A DNA stretch of 64,000 bases. Source: Cohnella faecalis (GTDB taxonomy: Bacteria; Bacillota; Bacilli; Paenibacillales; Paenibacillaceae). Of this stretch, positions 48,081-61,104 are shown piece by piece. The stretch lies in NCBI RefSeq assembly GCF_003570905.1, contig NZ_QXJM01000049.1:48733-112732 (forward strand). Direction: 5' to 3'. A program made the position numbers and the translations under genes. Every line of letters begins with the position of its first letter. The first letter of the stretch is position 1. The notes below the pieces were generated by a model. That model ran no database searches, was not told the DNA's origin, and saw only the letters and a list, made by a program, of their open reading frames with translations.

Positions 48081-49605
48081 AGTGTTTCTCGTTGACGACG
48101 AGCCGTTCATTTCGGAAGGTCTGTGCGACGCCATCGATTGGTCTTCCTACGGGCTCGAAATTACCGGTCGCGCGGAGAACGGCCTTCAAGCGCTCGAACG
48201 ATTGAAGGAAGTGCCCGCCGATATTTTGATTACCGATATTTCGATGCCGGTCATGAACGGGCTGGAATTGATCCGCGCCGTCCGCGAAACCCGTCCGGAT
48301 ATGAAGATCATCATTCTGAGCGGCTACAACGACTTTCATTATTTGAAGGAAGGCATGGCGCGTGGAATCGAAAATTATTTGCTCAAGCCGATCAACATAG
48401 AAGAGCTGACCGAAACGCTGCGAAATACGGTAGAACGGCTTAATACCGCCGTTGAACCGGCCTTCGGGTACACCGAGGACGAAATCGGACTGTTGAAGGA
48501 CAATATCCTCTACCGCTGGATGACGGGAACGATAGCGCCGGCGGAGTTGGAGGAAAGGACGCGCTTCCTGAATATCAGACTGGAAGGAGCTTATGTTCAG
48601 GCGGCGCTCCTGAGGACGGATAAGGAGCAATGCGAAAGCGCGAACCGGGCGATTAAGCGATTCGTTCGTCGTATGTCCGATGCGGTAGCCTTTGCCGACA
48701 TGTCGAACGATCTCGTCGTGGCCGTTATGGCGGAAAGTTCTGAGGCGTGCAAGCGAAAAGCGATCGAATTGCTGACGAGCTTGCGGCAAGAGTTGCCGGA
48801 GATCGCTTTTAGCCGCATTTCTCTCGGCACGAGCGAGCGAATGGACGGAGGCGAGCAGCTGAGCTATGAGCGGGCGCGGAGGGCGCAGGAGTACTTTTTG
48901 CTGCTGGACCGTTCGGAAATCGCCGAATACGAAACTCTGCTGTTGAAGCCGGAGGAGGAGTCGGCACAGCTTCAAGTGGATTGGGCGGAATTCGGCAAGT
49001 TGATTTTGGCGAAGGACGCGGAAGGTTTGTGCGCACGCATCGACGAGGAGTTCGACCGGGCGCAGACGCGGGAAAGGACGACGCCCGAGTTGCTTCGCGG
49101 CTTGGCGATCGAAATGACGATCCGTCTGAAAATGGAGCTGGATGCGATCAAGCCGTCGGAGTCGTCAGCCGGAGGCGTATTCAAAGCGGTATTCGGCAAG
49201 GTTGCGGGAGCAACCGATCGGGAGAAGCTCGTTGCGGCTGTCAAGGAAACGGCCGTTATGATTACCGATGCGCTCACTCGGGACGATAAGAGCCCGGTCG
49301 TCAAGCAGATTTTGAACCATATTCATGAATGTTACCAAGAGGACATGTCTCTCAAGTCGCTGGGATTTCAGTACAAGATTCATCCAGGCTATTTGGGCAA
49401 ATTGTTTCACAAAGAAACGAACGACACCTTTACCGAGTATATCAACAAATTCCGGATCGAGAAGGCGAAAGAGCTGCTGAAAGAGACGCCGCTGAAAGTG
49501 CATGAAATCGCCAAGCAGGTCGGGTATTGGGAGACGGGCTATTTTCATAAGCAATTCAAAAAGTACGTCGGTATATCGCCTAACGATTATAGAGGCCTCC
49601 TGTAG
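48073..49605 (+). CDS. YesN-type response regulator with AraC output domain
   Basis: The 510-residue product has a receiver domain (about 1-120; VDDEPFISEGL, phospho-acceptor Asp in ILITDISMPVMNG, KPI), a central helical region of about 270 residues, and a C-terminal AraC-type double helix-turn-helix (about 415-505; MSLKSLGFQYKIHPGYLGKLFHKETN, KVHEIAKQVGYWETGYFHKQFKKYVG). ATG 48073 follows AAGGGAGTG; a GTG at 48064 would add three residues. It is coupled to the YesM-type kinase. The next genes on the same strand are the two GH85 enzymes and the ABC importer, whose upstream regions share a conserved element, so this is the likely activator of the locus. Confidence 0.92.
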   Translation: MYKVFLVDDEPFISEGLCDAIDWSSYGLEITGRAENGLQALERLKEVPADILITDISMPVMNGLELIRAVRETRPDMKIIILSGYNDFHYLKEGMARGIENYLLKPINIEELTETLRNTVERLNTAVEPAFGYTEDEIGLLKDNILYRWMTGTIAPAELEERTRFLNIRLEGAYVQAALLRTDKEQCESANRAIKRFVRRMSDAVAFADMSNDLVVAVMAESSEACKRKAIELLTSLRQELPEIAFSRISLGTSERMDGGEQLSYERARRAQEYFLLLDRSEIAEYETLLLKPEEESAQLQVDWAEFGKLILAKDAEGLCARIDEEFDRAQTRERTTPELLRGLAIEMTIRLKMELDAIKPSESSAGGVFKAVFGKVAGATDREKLVAAVKETAVMITDALTRDDKSPVVKQILNHIHECYQEDMSLKSLGFQYKIHPGYLGKLFHKETNDTFTEYINKFRIEKAKELLKETPLKVHEIAKQVGYWETGYFHKQFKKYVGISPNDYRGLL

Positions 49606-49646
49606 CTTAATTGGCAGGGGCTTTCTTTTTTCAATATCTGTTCTAC

Positions 49647-49734
49647 GCGGATTATGTTTAGTTTGTCCCCCTAAATCTCTATTTTGTTCACTAGTTGAAA
49701 GTGCTTTCATTGATTACCTTTAGATCAGCCGGAG
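49647..49734 (+). promoter_or_regulatory. Upstream control element A with cre site (duplicated before the second GH85 gene)
   Basis: This 88-base element is 84/88 identical to the one at 55849-55936. It contains TGAAAGTGCTTTCA (49696-49709), a near-perfect palindrome matching the CcpA cre consensus at all but one position, preceded by TTTGTTCACTA two bases earlier. The rest of the 236-base gap (49606-49841) holds no supported gene; AAGGAG at 49828 is the ribosome binding site of the enzyme. Confidence 0.7.
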
Positions 49735-49841
49735 GAATACGGACGAGAGGGGGCAGCGAACAAGGACGCTGACTGACTGCGATGCCGGGGGTACAGGAGC
49801 GCAAGAACAAGCATCTAACCATACAACAAGGAGACTCACAC

Positions 49842-52800
49842 ATGAAAATGAAGAAAAAAGCGATGTCCAAAATCACTGCGGCGCTATTGAGCGCAACATT
49901 GGTGGCTACCGGGATGCCTCTTCACGTATATGCTGGCGATACTTGGCCCTTCCAGGGCGAAAGCGCCCATGGGACGAACCAACCGAGCGTTCACGGTTAC
50001 ACGAGCGGCCATATTCTGGACTGGAGTCCGGAGACGGACCGCGATGCGGAGATGCTGCGATCTTTCGTTCCTTTGCAGAAGAGGATTGCTCCGCTTGCCG
50101 CTACGCAAGCTAAGCCTGCCCTGAACCCGAACGTAAAGATGACCAACGTAAGCGGCGATTACGGCAATGCGTTCATCGAGAATGCAGCTTACACGAACAA
50201 ATTCGCCCAGTACCACTTCGGATTTTGGCAATATGTAGACTATTGGTCCCCTTGGCACGGAACGGCTACGGCCTATACGCCGCCTGAATATTACGATGAT
50301 TTGGCGCAATCGGACTGGAAGCAAAAATGGTTCGAATTCGGCATGCTGAACCTCCCGAACCCTACTTATACGGATGCCGCTCACAAGAACGGCGTGCTGT
50401 CGTTGGCCGGCGTCTTCTTCTCGAATAACGACCGTGGACAGCAAACATACAAGCAAATGATCGTCAAGGATGCGAACGGCGAGTTTCCGGTCGCGAAGAA
50501 AATGATTGAAATGGCCGAGTATTTCGGTTACGACGGCTATTTCATCAATCAGGAGGAACAAAGCCCCAACGTTCAAACGAGCGATATTCCGGACTATATC
50601 GAATTTATTAAGACGCTGAAAAAAGGCGGACTGTACGTACAATGGTATGACTCCTTGAATACGTCGTCCGGCGCCAATACGTTCGCAAGAACTTTCAACA
50701 ACAACAATATTTCGCTTTTGTATGACAAGAACAAGAACGAGGCGGTTTCCGACTCCTATTTCTTCGATTACGGCGTCGGTTCGACCCAGATTAATAGCGC
50801 CAATACGTATCTGAATCAGTTGAATTCCACTTACGGAACCAACTATTCCATCTACGATGTCGGCTTCGCCGGCCTGGAGGCGGGCCGCGACAGATTTACC
50901 TCGACCAACGTCACCGCCCTCAAAAACAAGCTGGATGCCAACGGCGTGCCGCTTCTGAGCATCGCCACGCTCGGAGCCGACTTTGTTCATGCCGGCTACA
51001 ATGACGATAAGCCTTGGCCATCGAATGACCGGGCGAATAACGACTATCAGTGGGAAACGAAAAAGAGAGAGCAGCAATGGTGGTCGAGCCCGAACGCCAA
51101 TCCGCGCGAAACGGCCGCTTCCAACGTCTGGCCGGGAATTTCGTCCGTCATTACGGAGCGTTCCGTCATCGGCAGCTCTAACTTCTATACGAACTTCAAC
51201 ACCGGACAAGGCTTGTCTTACTACAAAGCCGGCGCGGTTTCGAACGATGACGAATGGTCCAACATGAGCTTGCAGGATGTACCCGTCACCTGGCAGTGGT
51301 GGCAGGATACGACCGGCAGCAGGCTGACGGTCGATTACGATTACGGCTCCAAATATAAGAAGGATTCTTCCTTCAACTACGAGCAAATCGGAGGCTACGA
51401 CGGAGGAAGCTCGCTTGCCGTAAGCGGCAATCTCGACGCCGAGAACTTCCTGCGTTTGTATAAAACCGAGCTGAACGTCAAGGCGGCTTCCAAGCTGTCG
51501 ATTTCGTACAATAAGCCTTCGGCTGCCGACGCTTCTTCGCTATCGATCGGTCTTATCTTCACGGACGATACGAATACGGTTGTTAAAGTGGCTGCCGCCG
51601 ACGGCAGCAACACAGCCGGCTGGACGACGAAAGAGCTGAATCTCGGCGCGTATGCCGGCAAGACGATCGCGGCTTTCGGTCTTGTTTTTGCTCCGAACGG
51701 CGGCGTGATTGCGAACTATCAGATGAATGTAGGGCAAATCCGAATTTACGACGGCGCTGCGGCTCTTCCGGGCGCTCCGACGGGTCTTGCCTTGACCCAT
51801 GCGTTCACCGATACGAACGAAATGGTCATTCATTGGAACATGAATACGGATTATTCCAAGGTCAAAAATTATAATGTCTACGTCAATAACGTATTCGTCG
51901 GCGGAAAGTATGACAAAACGTTCTATATTAAAAAGCTGCCTGCCGAATCTGGAGTTGTCAAAGTCGTTCCGGTAGGCGCGGATGGCCGCGAAGGCGCCGC
52001 TGCATCGCTGCCGTTCGACTTGAACGCCGCCGTGTCCGATATCCAGGTCGATTCCAAGGCTGACGGGGAGCTTGCCGTATCTTGGACGAATCCGGCGACG
52101 GCCTCCGACCCGATCACGGTAAGCGTGAAATCGTTGAACTGGATTACGACGGACGCGCCGGTATCCGTGACCAAAACGGTCCCGGCCGGATCGACTTCCG
52201 CCGTGTTTGCGGACATGCCTGTCAATGGGGACGACTATGTTGTCAGCATAGCGGTAGGCAATAAACAGCCTGTTGCAAAAAGCGGCAATTTTATCGACAA
52301 GACGATTGAGCCGTATGCGGAAGCTTGGTCCTGGAACGGGAACACGCTAAGCTTACCGATGCCGAACACAAGAGACTGGCGCTATTTGTACGTCTACGAG
52401 AACGGGACGGCTATGCAGTTCGACACCACCTATTCGTCCGGCAAAAAGCCGTACATTGTGCGCGGACGTTCGGTCAAAGGCTCCCTGTTCGTAACGCCGA
52501 CATCCTCTTCAAGCATCGTTACGCTTGTTATGGAGGACTACGCGGGCAACAAGTCCGAGCCATTATTCGTGCGAGATCCGGCTCTCAACTCCAGTATGTT
52601 TCCCGATACGGCGTTGCTGAACGGCTTGATCGAGCAAGGATACACCGTGGCCAGCGACCTGACGAAAATAACCGGGACGCTCGATCTGTCCAACCGGGAT
52701 ATTAAGGACTTGACGGGATTAAAGCTAATTGCCAATATGACCGGCGTCAATCTGTCCAACACGAAGTTGGAGACGATAACCGCATCAAGCTTCCCTTCCA

Positions 52801-55706
52801 AGGTTGCAGGTGTCGATCTGTCGAACAACAAAGCGTTGCTGCAAATTACTAGCGAAGCCTTCAGCGGCATTACCGACTTGCAGCAGCTGAATATTACCGG
52901 AAGCGACAAGCTGCAATTGCTTGACGTTTCGAATTCGACCTTGAAAAATCTGGTGTACGGGGATAAGACGGCATTCCCCGAGCTGATCGCGCTGAATTTG
53001 TCCGGAACCCCGATTGATATGACGGCGGGACAACCGGCACGGATTTTCGCTGATCAGATCAAGAAGCAGGTCGATCCAGACAAGTCGGTTTCGGTTATCC
53101 GGTACGAGAATGCGGCCCGCCAAAGCACGTTAACCGGCGCGAGCTTCGACCAACTGTCCAATCTGACGGACGGAATAACTACTACAGGTACGGCGTACTC
53201 GCTGACCAGCACTTTGCCGGGTCACGTCATCATGGATTTTGGCAAAGCGGTTGATATGAAAACGTTCAACATGTATGCGTACTCTAGCATATATAGAGCA
53301 GTAGATTTTACGATAGAGTCTTCCTTGGACGGCACAACGTATACGCCGATCGGCGGCAGCCCTTATGTCGGCAACGCGCTGACGCCTTTCAGCGAAACGT
53401 TCGCTTCGCCGGTTAAGGGCAGATACTTCAAGCTAACAGTTACAAAAGGAAATACCACCCCGACTGTTTTGATGGAGCTGGAAATGTGGGCCAACGTGCC
53501 TTATCCGTTTCCAAGCAGCGTCAAATACGACGGCTACAACGGATTGCACACGATAACTTTTGATACGGACGGAGGCTCCAATCCGCCTGCGCAAATTACC
53601 GACGCGGCATACGGCTCCAAAATCAGCGAGCCTGTCGGCGTTGAGAAATCAGGCTATTTGCTGGACGGCTGGTACGCGGGCGATCAGAAATGGAATTTCG
53701 CGACCGATACAGTAACGGACAACTTGACGCTGAAAGCGCACTGGAGCAAAGATCCGGACAAATCGATCTGGTTTGCGACGGATTTGGACGCCACCAAAAC
53801 GGTTAACGAAGGCGACGATGTCAGCTTGCAAGCTGCTGCTGCGGGCGCAGTGGATTCCATGGTTTGGGAAGTGAAGGCTGCCGGAGAGGACGCGTGGAAC
53901 CGTACGACCGTAACTTCGGCTGTTTACAGCTTCACGGCCCAAGAACAGGATAACGGCAAAATGTTCCGTGTCGTACTGACCGGAAAAGATGGAGTCGTAC
54001 CGGCTACGCTTACGAGCAGCGAATTGACCTTAACGGTAGCTCCGGTCGGAGTCGTCGTTGAACAGCCGACAATCGGGCGTTTCGATGTAACCAAGAACCC
54101 GGCCATCATCGGAGATGCCGTGAGCTTCACGGTCGAAGCGACGGGATCGGGCTCGCTGAGCTATCAGTGGTATAAAGACAACGCCCTTATCGAAGGGGCT
54201 GCAGGCGCAAGCTTGAGCCTCGCGAACGTAACGGCAGGCGACGCAGGGCGCTACAAAGTTACGGTAACCAATACGGTTACTGCGCATGGTAAAGCCTATA
54301 CGGCGTCTGCAACGAGCGAGGAGATTGCGCTTGCGGCGGTCAAAGGAAATGCGGCGGAATGGACTCAATTGCAGACGCTTCTGACGGACATCGACGCTCT
54401 TGCGGGCAACGCCAAGTATACGGCGAGTTCGATTGCGTCCTTGAAATCAAGCGTCGCATACAAGGAAGCCAAGAAGCTGACGATTGCGGCCGAGGCTGAA
54501 TTGCTCAGTCAGGCTTATACCGACTTGGCTAAAGCGAAGAGCGATATTCTTGTCGTCTATGTACCGGTAGTGACGCCTCCGGTCGATTCGGGCACAGGCT
54601 CGGGGACGGTGACGCCTCCGACCGATCCGACCAAAACGGTTGTTTCCGCGAGCGAGCTGACCAAACCTGCGGAAAATGGAAAAATCGTCGTAACGGTCGA
54701 TCCGGCGGCGAAGGACATCGAGCTGCCGATTAGTGCGGATGACCTGCTCGGCGCAAATACGCTGCAGCTTCGCTCGGACAAATGGACCATCGACATTGCG
54801 CCGGAAGCTCTGAAAAAATGGAAAGACTCTTTGGACGGCGGGCTGCTCACAGGCAGCAAAATTCAAAATGCGGTCAATCCGCAAACATTGAGCGAGTCGG
54901 GCGCGAATCCGGGAGCCTACGTCTCCCTGCGGGCAGCGCCGTTGCGATCGATCTCAGCATCGTTACCGGCGAAGGCCAATCTTACCCGCTTTCCGGACGG
55001 ATAATTCCGTGAAGGTGAAGCTGCCGATCGACTCTGCCGTGAACGCCGACTTGCTCGTATTTACAAGGTCGAGGAGAACGGATCGTTAACCTATCTGGGC
55101 GGAACGCGCTCCGGGGAATACATGGAAGCCGATCTCCAGCAAGGTGGAGTGTACGCTCTGCTTGAATACTCGGTGAATTTTGCCGACGTTCAACAAACTC
55201 ACTGGGCGGCGAATACGATTCGCGTATTGGCAGCCAAGCATCTGGTTAACGGCGTATCGGAAAGCGAGTATCAGCCTAACCGCATGATGACCAGAGCGGA
55301 ATTCGTGCAGCTCGCGGCCGCCGCCTTGAACTTGAAGGACAAAGGAGAATTAAGCTTTAATGACGTAACGGTCGGCGCGTGGTATGAAGATGCGCTGTCC
55401 AAAATGGTCAAAGCGGGGCTTGTCTCCGGACGTTCGGCGGACCGTTTCGAGCCGAACGCGATGATCAGCCGTCAGGAGCTCGTTATCATTCTGATGCGCG
55501 CTTATAAGCTGCAGAACGGAACTGAGCCTTCGACAGGCGGCGTTTCCTTCAACGACGAAGCGTCAATCGCTCCGTGGGCGCGGGAAAGCGTGCAAGCTGC
55601 ATCGGCATTGGGACTTGTGAACGGTCGCTCCGGCGGACGATTTGCTCCTAACGATTCGGCTACCAGAGCCGAGACGGCCCAATTCATTCTGAACTATTTG
55701 AAATAA
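49842..55706 (+). CDS. SLH-anchored endo-beta-N-acetylglucosaminidase, GH85, copy 1 (three probable sequencing frameshifts)
   Basis: GH85 enzymes cut the chitobiose core of N-glycans. Restoring single bases near 54935, 55003 and 55060 gives 1,955 residues. ATG 49842 follows AAGGAG at eight bases. Parts: a signal peptide ending VYAGDTW; the GH85 barrel (about 30-470) with the catalytic Asn-x-Glu motif in GYFINQEEQ (N236, E238) and VQWYDSL; a beta-sandwich domain; Fn3-like domains; leucine-rich repeats (LDLSNRDIKDLTGLKLI, near 950-1070); an F5/8-type-C carbohydrate-binding-like domain (near 1090-1220); an InlB-type B-repeat (TITFDTDGGSNPP); an Ig-like domain (LSYQWYKDN); a FIVAR-like helical segment; and three SLH domains. 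It would work at the cell surface, releasing glycans for the importer encoded downstream. A terminator follows. Confidence 0.9.
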
Positions 55707-55726
55707 GCGGATTTTGCATTCCTAAT

Positions 55727-55767
55727 AGCGCTCCGTCCATGCCCTTTTATGGACGGAGCGCTTTTTG
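55727..55767 (+). terminator. Strong terminator after GH85 copy 1
   Basis: Perfect 14-base arms AGCGCTCCGTCCAT and ATGGACGGAGCGCT with an eight-base loop, followed by TTTTT. Confidence 0.9.
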
Positions 55768-55848
55768 TAGGCGGGATTAGCGACGGTTGCGGCAGGCTTG
55801 GATAAACCCAAAGCCGACAGGTTTTTCTTCTTTCAGCAGCTGTTTCAG

Positions 55849-55936
55849 GCGGATTATGTTTAGTTTGTCCCCCTAAATCTCTAGTTTGTTCACTATTTGA
55901 AAGTGTTTTCATTGAGTACCTTTAGATCAGCCGGAG
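55849..55936 (+). promoter_or_regulatory. Upstream control element B with cre site
   Basis: Same length as element A and differing at four positions. The cre-like palindrome TGAAAGTGTTTTCA is at 55898-55911, two bases after TTTGTTCACTA. It ends about 40 bases before the start of GH85 copy 2, as expected for a promoter region. Duplication of gene plus promoter is the simplest origin. Confidence 0.7.
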
Positions 55937-55977
55937 CAATTGCAGGCTAACCAGATAGAGGGGATGGGATCAACATC

Positions 55978-58900
55978 ATGAATGGAACGAAGAGAAAGCC
56001 GGCCATGCACAAGAGGCTTGGCTCCAAGGCCATCGCATTGACGATGGCTTCCGCGCTCATCGCCAGAGCTTGGCGGGAACCGTCTACGCGGGCGATACGC
56101 TTCCGTATACCGGAGACAGTGCCAAGGGAGCTCACCAGCCTTATCAGCACGGCTACCGGATTTACGACATTAAACAATGGACTCCGGAGAGCGACGTATT
56201 TGGGAACATGGTGAGAGCGCAAGTGCCTCTGCAAAATCGCAACGAAGCGTTTGCCGCCACGCAGGCGAAGACGGGGCTGAATCCAAAAACCGAAATGTTC
56301 GTTCTGGCGGGCGATTACGGCAACGCTTTTTTCGACAGTTATCCTTATACGAACGAATTCAGCCAATATTTGTTTAATTTTTGGCAGTACGCCGATTATT
56401 ACGGATCATGGCACGGCATGCCTACGGCGGAAGTGCCGGAAAGCTTGTACGATCCAACGCAAGCTGGCAGTACAGATACTTCGAGTTCGGGCTGTTGAAC
56501 CTTCCGAATTCAGGCTATACGAATGCGGCTCACAAGAACGGCGTACTGTCCCTGGGCACTATCTTTCTGCTGCGCGCGAAGGACAGACGCATTCGCCGAT
56601 GCTGGAGAAGCTGGCGGACGGAACGTTCCCGGTCGCGGACAAGCTGGCGGAGATGAGCGAATATTACGGTTTTGACGGTTACTTTATTAACCAAGAGGCG
56701 CAGATTTCCGTTGCCGAAGTTACGCTGTATCAGGAATTCATGAAGTATTTGAGAGACAAAGGCGTCTATATCCAGTGGTATGATTCTGCCACCAAAGGCA
56801 GTGGCATGGTCTTGTATCAGAACGAGTTCAATGCGGCCAACAGCGTGTTTGTCAAAAACGACACTTACGGCCAAGTATCGGACTCGATCTTCCTCAACTA
56901 CTGGTGGAACAAGAGCAAGCTGACGAAATCGAAAGACCTCGCGATCAGCCTCGGTCTCGATCCGTTGTCAACCGTATTCGCCGGTATCGAAGCGGGCGGA
57001 GAACGGTTCAACCAGAATTACGATCTGCAAAACAACATCGGAACGGACGGTCAGCCGATGAACGGCATCGCCCAAATTGGCACCGAGTTCGTACATGACG
57101 GCCTGGATGAGGATCTGGGCGGAACCGACACTGTCCGCAGCCAACGACGACTATCAATGGATGACCTTTGAGCGCGAGCGGATGTGGTGGTCGGGCGTCA
57201 AGGAGGATCCGAGCCGCACTGGCAGAGATGCGACAGTGACTCGCAGCGACATCGGCGTTGCATCCGGCGACAAGTGGGATGGAGTAGCCCAGTACATTGC
57301 GGAACGCTCGGTTGTCAACGGAGGAAATTTCGTTACGAATTTCAATACCGGCCACGGGCTGAGCTATTATTTGGACGGTCAAGTGTCCAACGCGAAAGAA
57401 TGGTCCAATATCAACTTGCAGGATATTCTTCCTACCTGGCAATGGTGGATGGAATCGACGAGCGCGAGCAAGCTGAAGGCGGACTTCGATTACGGCCCCG
57501 GCTATACGAAATCGACGGGGCAAAGCTACGAGCAGTTGGGAGCGTATAAGGGAGGTAGCTCTCTCGTCGTAAGCGGCAATCTGGACGCCGACAACTTCCT
57601 GCATCTATACAAAACCGATCTGCAGGTAAAAGCGAGCTCCAAGCTGTCCGTAACGTTCAACAAACCGAAGGACAGCGTCGGCGCCAAGATGAAAGTCGGC
57701 GTCGTGCTGAAAAGCGATCCTTCCAATACGGTATATTTCGACGTACCCGATTCGGATACGCTCACGAACGGTTGGGCGACGAAGGAAATCAGCCTTGCCG
57801 ATCTGGATGGACAGTCGATTGCGGCCGTGGGACTGTCCTTTGCGAAGGGCGCCGATAATGTGGCGGACTATCAAATCAACGTCGGCGAAATCAAGCTGAC
57901 GGACGGCTCTGCGGCAAAGCCGGCCCAACCAACCGATTTCAAGGTAGATAAAGCGATGGCGGATACGGGCGAGCTGTACGTATCCTGGGATATGAACAGC
58001 GATTACAGCAAAGTCAAGGAATACCATCTCTATGCGAACGATAAGTTTGTCGGCGGTATATACGATTCGGTATACTACTTGAAATCGCTCAAGGAACTGG
58101 GCGATCAAGTGAATTTGAAGCTGACCGCCGTTGGAGCGGACGGCACGGAAAGCGATCCGGCCGCGCTGAGCTTCGACTTCGGCGACAAAGTGAAGAATGT
58201 CGCCGTCACCGAATCCGAAGGCAGCGTAACCGCAACATGGACCAATCCTTCCGGCGCGACCGGACCGATTGAGCTGAAGCTGAGCCTGCCTTACAATAGC
58301 CAGTCTGCCGGCTACACGAAGACGGCTGCCGCGGGAGCGGAAAGCGCCGCGATCAACGTCGCCGAGCATGACGGGGAACGCTACGAATTGGCGATTTCCG
58401 TCGGCGGAGCGGCTCCCGTCATTTACACGGGCCAACTGCACGACAATGTGTCCAAAGCTTATGACGGAACGATTACTTACGTTAACAAGCAGATCAAACT
58501 GGACGCTCCGACCTCCAAAGATTGGTGGCATATGTACATCCGCCAAAACGGGGTGCTCCAAACATTCACGGTTAACGGCACTTCGTACGATTACGTGATT
58601 CGCGGCAAGGTTAACTTCCCAGACATTACGGCTACCGGCAAGGGCACGATCGAGATTGTGCTGGAAGATTACGCGGGCAACATGTCCGAGCCGATCGCCT
58701 ATCAGTACGACGAGCCGTTCACGTCGACCGATTTTCCCGATCCGTTGCTGTTCAATGCCGTGCAAGAGCAAATAGGCACGACGAAATCGCAGCTCGCCGC
58801 TTTCAACGGAACGCTTAACTTGTCTGGTCTCGCTATCGCGAATTATAAAGGGATGGAACTGCTGACCAGCTTGAAAAGCGTCGATTTGAGCCATTCCAAG

Positions 58901-61014
58901 CTGACAGGCCTGTATAAAAATATTTTTAGTCCCGCAATCGAGAAGATCGATCTGAGTCATTCCGAAGCTTTGACTTTTATTGATGCCAAAGCGTTCGCCG
59001 GTCTGGCGAATCTGAAGGAAATAGACGTTACGGGCGATGCCAATTTGCAGGCGATTAACATCAGCAATACGACTGTCGAGCGCCTGATCTACGGGGATAA
59101 GCTAGGCTTCGGCCAATTGAAGTCGCTTGATTTGCGAGGCTCGCAACTCGATTTGTCCGAGGAAACTTCCGAAAGAGCCTTTGTCGATCAAATTAAAACA
59201 CAGGTCGCTGAAGGAGACGTTGTTAAGGTAGACGGGGATTATGGCGACTTGGCGCCTGAATATGCTACTGTCGTAGCCGAGAAAACAAACATTCCTAGTC
59301 CGCGCAGCATTACGGACGGTACCAATCGGCCGTCATATTCACTGATTACCACTCTGCCTGCAACGGCCGTATTAGATTTAGGGTGGGCGCAAAAAATAAC
59401 CGGATTCAACTTTGATTTCCACCGGGGTATGCGGCTACCGCTCTCAACGTTTCTTATTCCAATGACGGAGAAAACTTCTTGCCGCTTGGTAATGAAGTAA
59501 CAGGCAATACTCTCGATATTTCGGGCAAAGTTTTGATGCTGTGAGCGCGAGATATTTCAAATTTGTAATTACACAAGGTAAACAAGCTCAAACTGTACTA
59601 TATGAGCTCAAAATACTAGGTAATCCTGTTTTCACCTACGAGCAAGCCGTAAAATATGATGAGCCGGTTGCCAAGCTTACGGTAACCTTTGATTCGAACG
59701 GAGGCACTTCGGTTGCTCCGATCAAGGTGAAGCCTGGCACTGCGGCAGCTGCACCGACTCCGCCTGCGAAAGTAGGCTATACGTTTGTAGAATGGCAATT
59801 GAACGGAGCGGCATTCGATTTTGCAACGCCGATAACGACGGATTTGCAGTTGAAAGCGGTATGGAAGCTGAACGCTACGCCTACTACGCCTACACCGACG
59901 CCAACGCCGACTCCAGAGCCGGAGACGGACACCAAGGCGGTCGTCACGGCGGATCAGTTTAAGCCGCAAGGGGAGAACGGCAACGTATCGGTTACGGTTA
60001 AAGCCGGTGTTACCGATATCGAGCTGCCGGTCAATTCCGGCGAACTGCTTCAAGGGAAGCTTTTGGAGCTTCATACCGGAGACGTTACGCTGTTTGCTGA
60101 CGCCTGCGCTTCTGGAGCAGTTGAAGAACGGCTTGTCTGATTCGCAGCAACAAGAAGGCAAGCTGCAAGTGAAGGTCGAGCTGCAGGCTCTGTCCGGCGC
60201 GGGCGTGAAGCCGGGCGCAGGCGTTGCTCTGCAAGGCGCAGTCATCGATTTCGACATTCAAGCTATTGCGAAAGACGGGCAGACAAGCTCTTCGTCCGGT
60301 TTTGAGCAGCCTGTTAAGGTACGTTGGCCTGTAAGCTCGGCCTACGATTCCGATCTGCTTGGCATTTACAAGATTTCCGATAGCGGCGAGCCGATCTATG
60401 TCGGTGGAACCGTTGTTAACGGCGCCATCGAAGCCGAGCTGAACGAAGCCGGCAAGTACGCGCTGCTCGAATACCGCAAGACGTTCTCCGACGTTCCCGC
60501 CACTCACTGGGCGGCGAATACGCTGACCCGCATTGCGGCGAAGCATCTTATTGCCGGCACGTCGGAAACGACGTTCGAGCCGAACCGTTCGATTACGCGG
60601 GCGGAGTTCGTCAAGCTGATCGTGAACACCCTGCCGCTGACGGACAAGGCGGATCTTGCGTTCGGCGACGTTCCGGAGAACGCGTGGTATGCGGATTCGC
60701 TTGCCAAAGCCGTTGAAGCGGGACTCGTGAGCGGGAAATCCGCCGATCGTTTCGAACCGAACGCCGTTATTACTCGTCAAGAAATTTTTGACGATTCTGA
60801 TGCGCGCTTACGGCATCGGGCATCCGACGGTATCTCCGTCCGCAACGAATAAGAATTTCGCGGACGAAGCCGATATCGCTTCCTGGGCGCTGGAAGGGGT
60901 CAAAGCGGCTGCCGCGCTTGGATTCGTTCAGGGCGCGGAGAGAATCGCATCGCTCCGAACGGGCTTGCAACGCGCGCCGAAGCCGCGCAATTCATTCTGA
61001 ATTACTTGAAATAA
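55978..61014 (+). CDS. SLH-anchored endo-beta-N-acetylglucosaminidase, GH85, copy 2 (about nine indels, probably sequencing errors)
   Basis: A paralogue of the preceding gene, about 1,680 residues after repair. Breaks are near 56068, 56460, 56572, 57125, 59425, 59530, 60105, 60787 and 60945; the protein pieces run collinearly with copy 1. Parts: a signal peptide ending VYAGDTLPY; the GH85 barrel with GYFINQEAQ (catalytic N at 56699 and E at 56705) and VQ/IQWYDSA; a beta-sandwich; Fn3-like domains; leucine-rich repeats (58800-59160); an F5/8-type-C-like domain; an InlB-type B-repeat (VTFDSNGGTSVAP); a Thr/Pro linker (59876-59940); and three SLH domains. Unlike copy 1 it lacks the Ig-like and FIVAR-like segments. 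Nine breaks could also mean decay, but reading frames between breaks show no stop codons and all key residues survive, so I favour sequence error. Confidence 0.82.
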
Positions 61015-61023
61015 CAGGATTTC

Positions 61024-61090
61024 GAGGCTGTCGGAATCGGAGCTCTTTGTGAACCGCGCTCCGATCCGGCAGCCTCACTTTCTTTATTTT
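61024..61090 (+). terminator. Terminator after GH85 copy 2
   Basis: Long arms GAGGCTGTCGGAATCGGAGC and GCTCCGATCCGGCAGCCTC (few mismatches, 14-base loop) are followed by a T-rich tract (ACTTTCTTTATTTT). Confidence 0.85.
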
Positions 61091-61104
61091 GAACATCATA
61101 TCGC

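Noticed and set aside
55978..61014. Pseudogene of the second GH85 enzyme
   Set aside because: Breaks are isolated one-base indels, many in homopolymers, with intact catalytic residues and no in-frame stops between; neighbouring single-copy genes show the same pattern.
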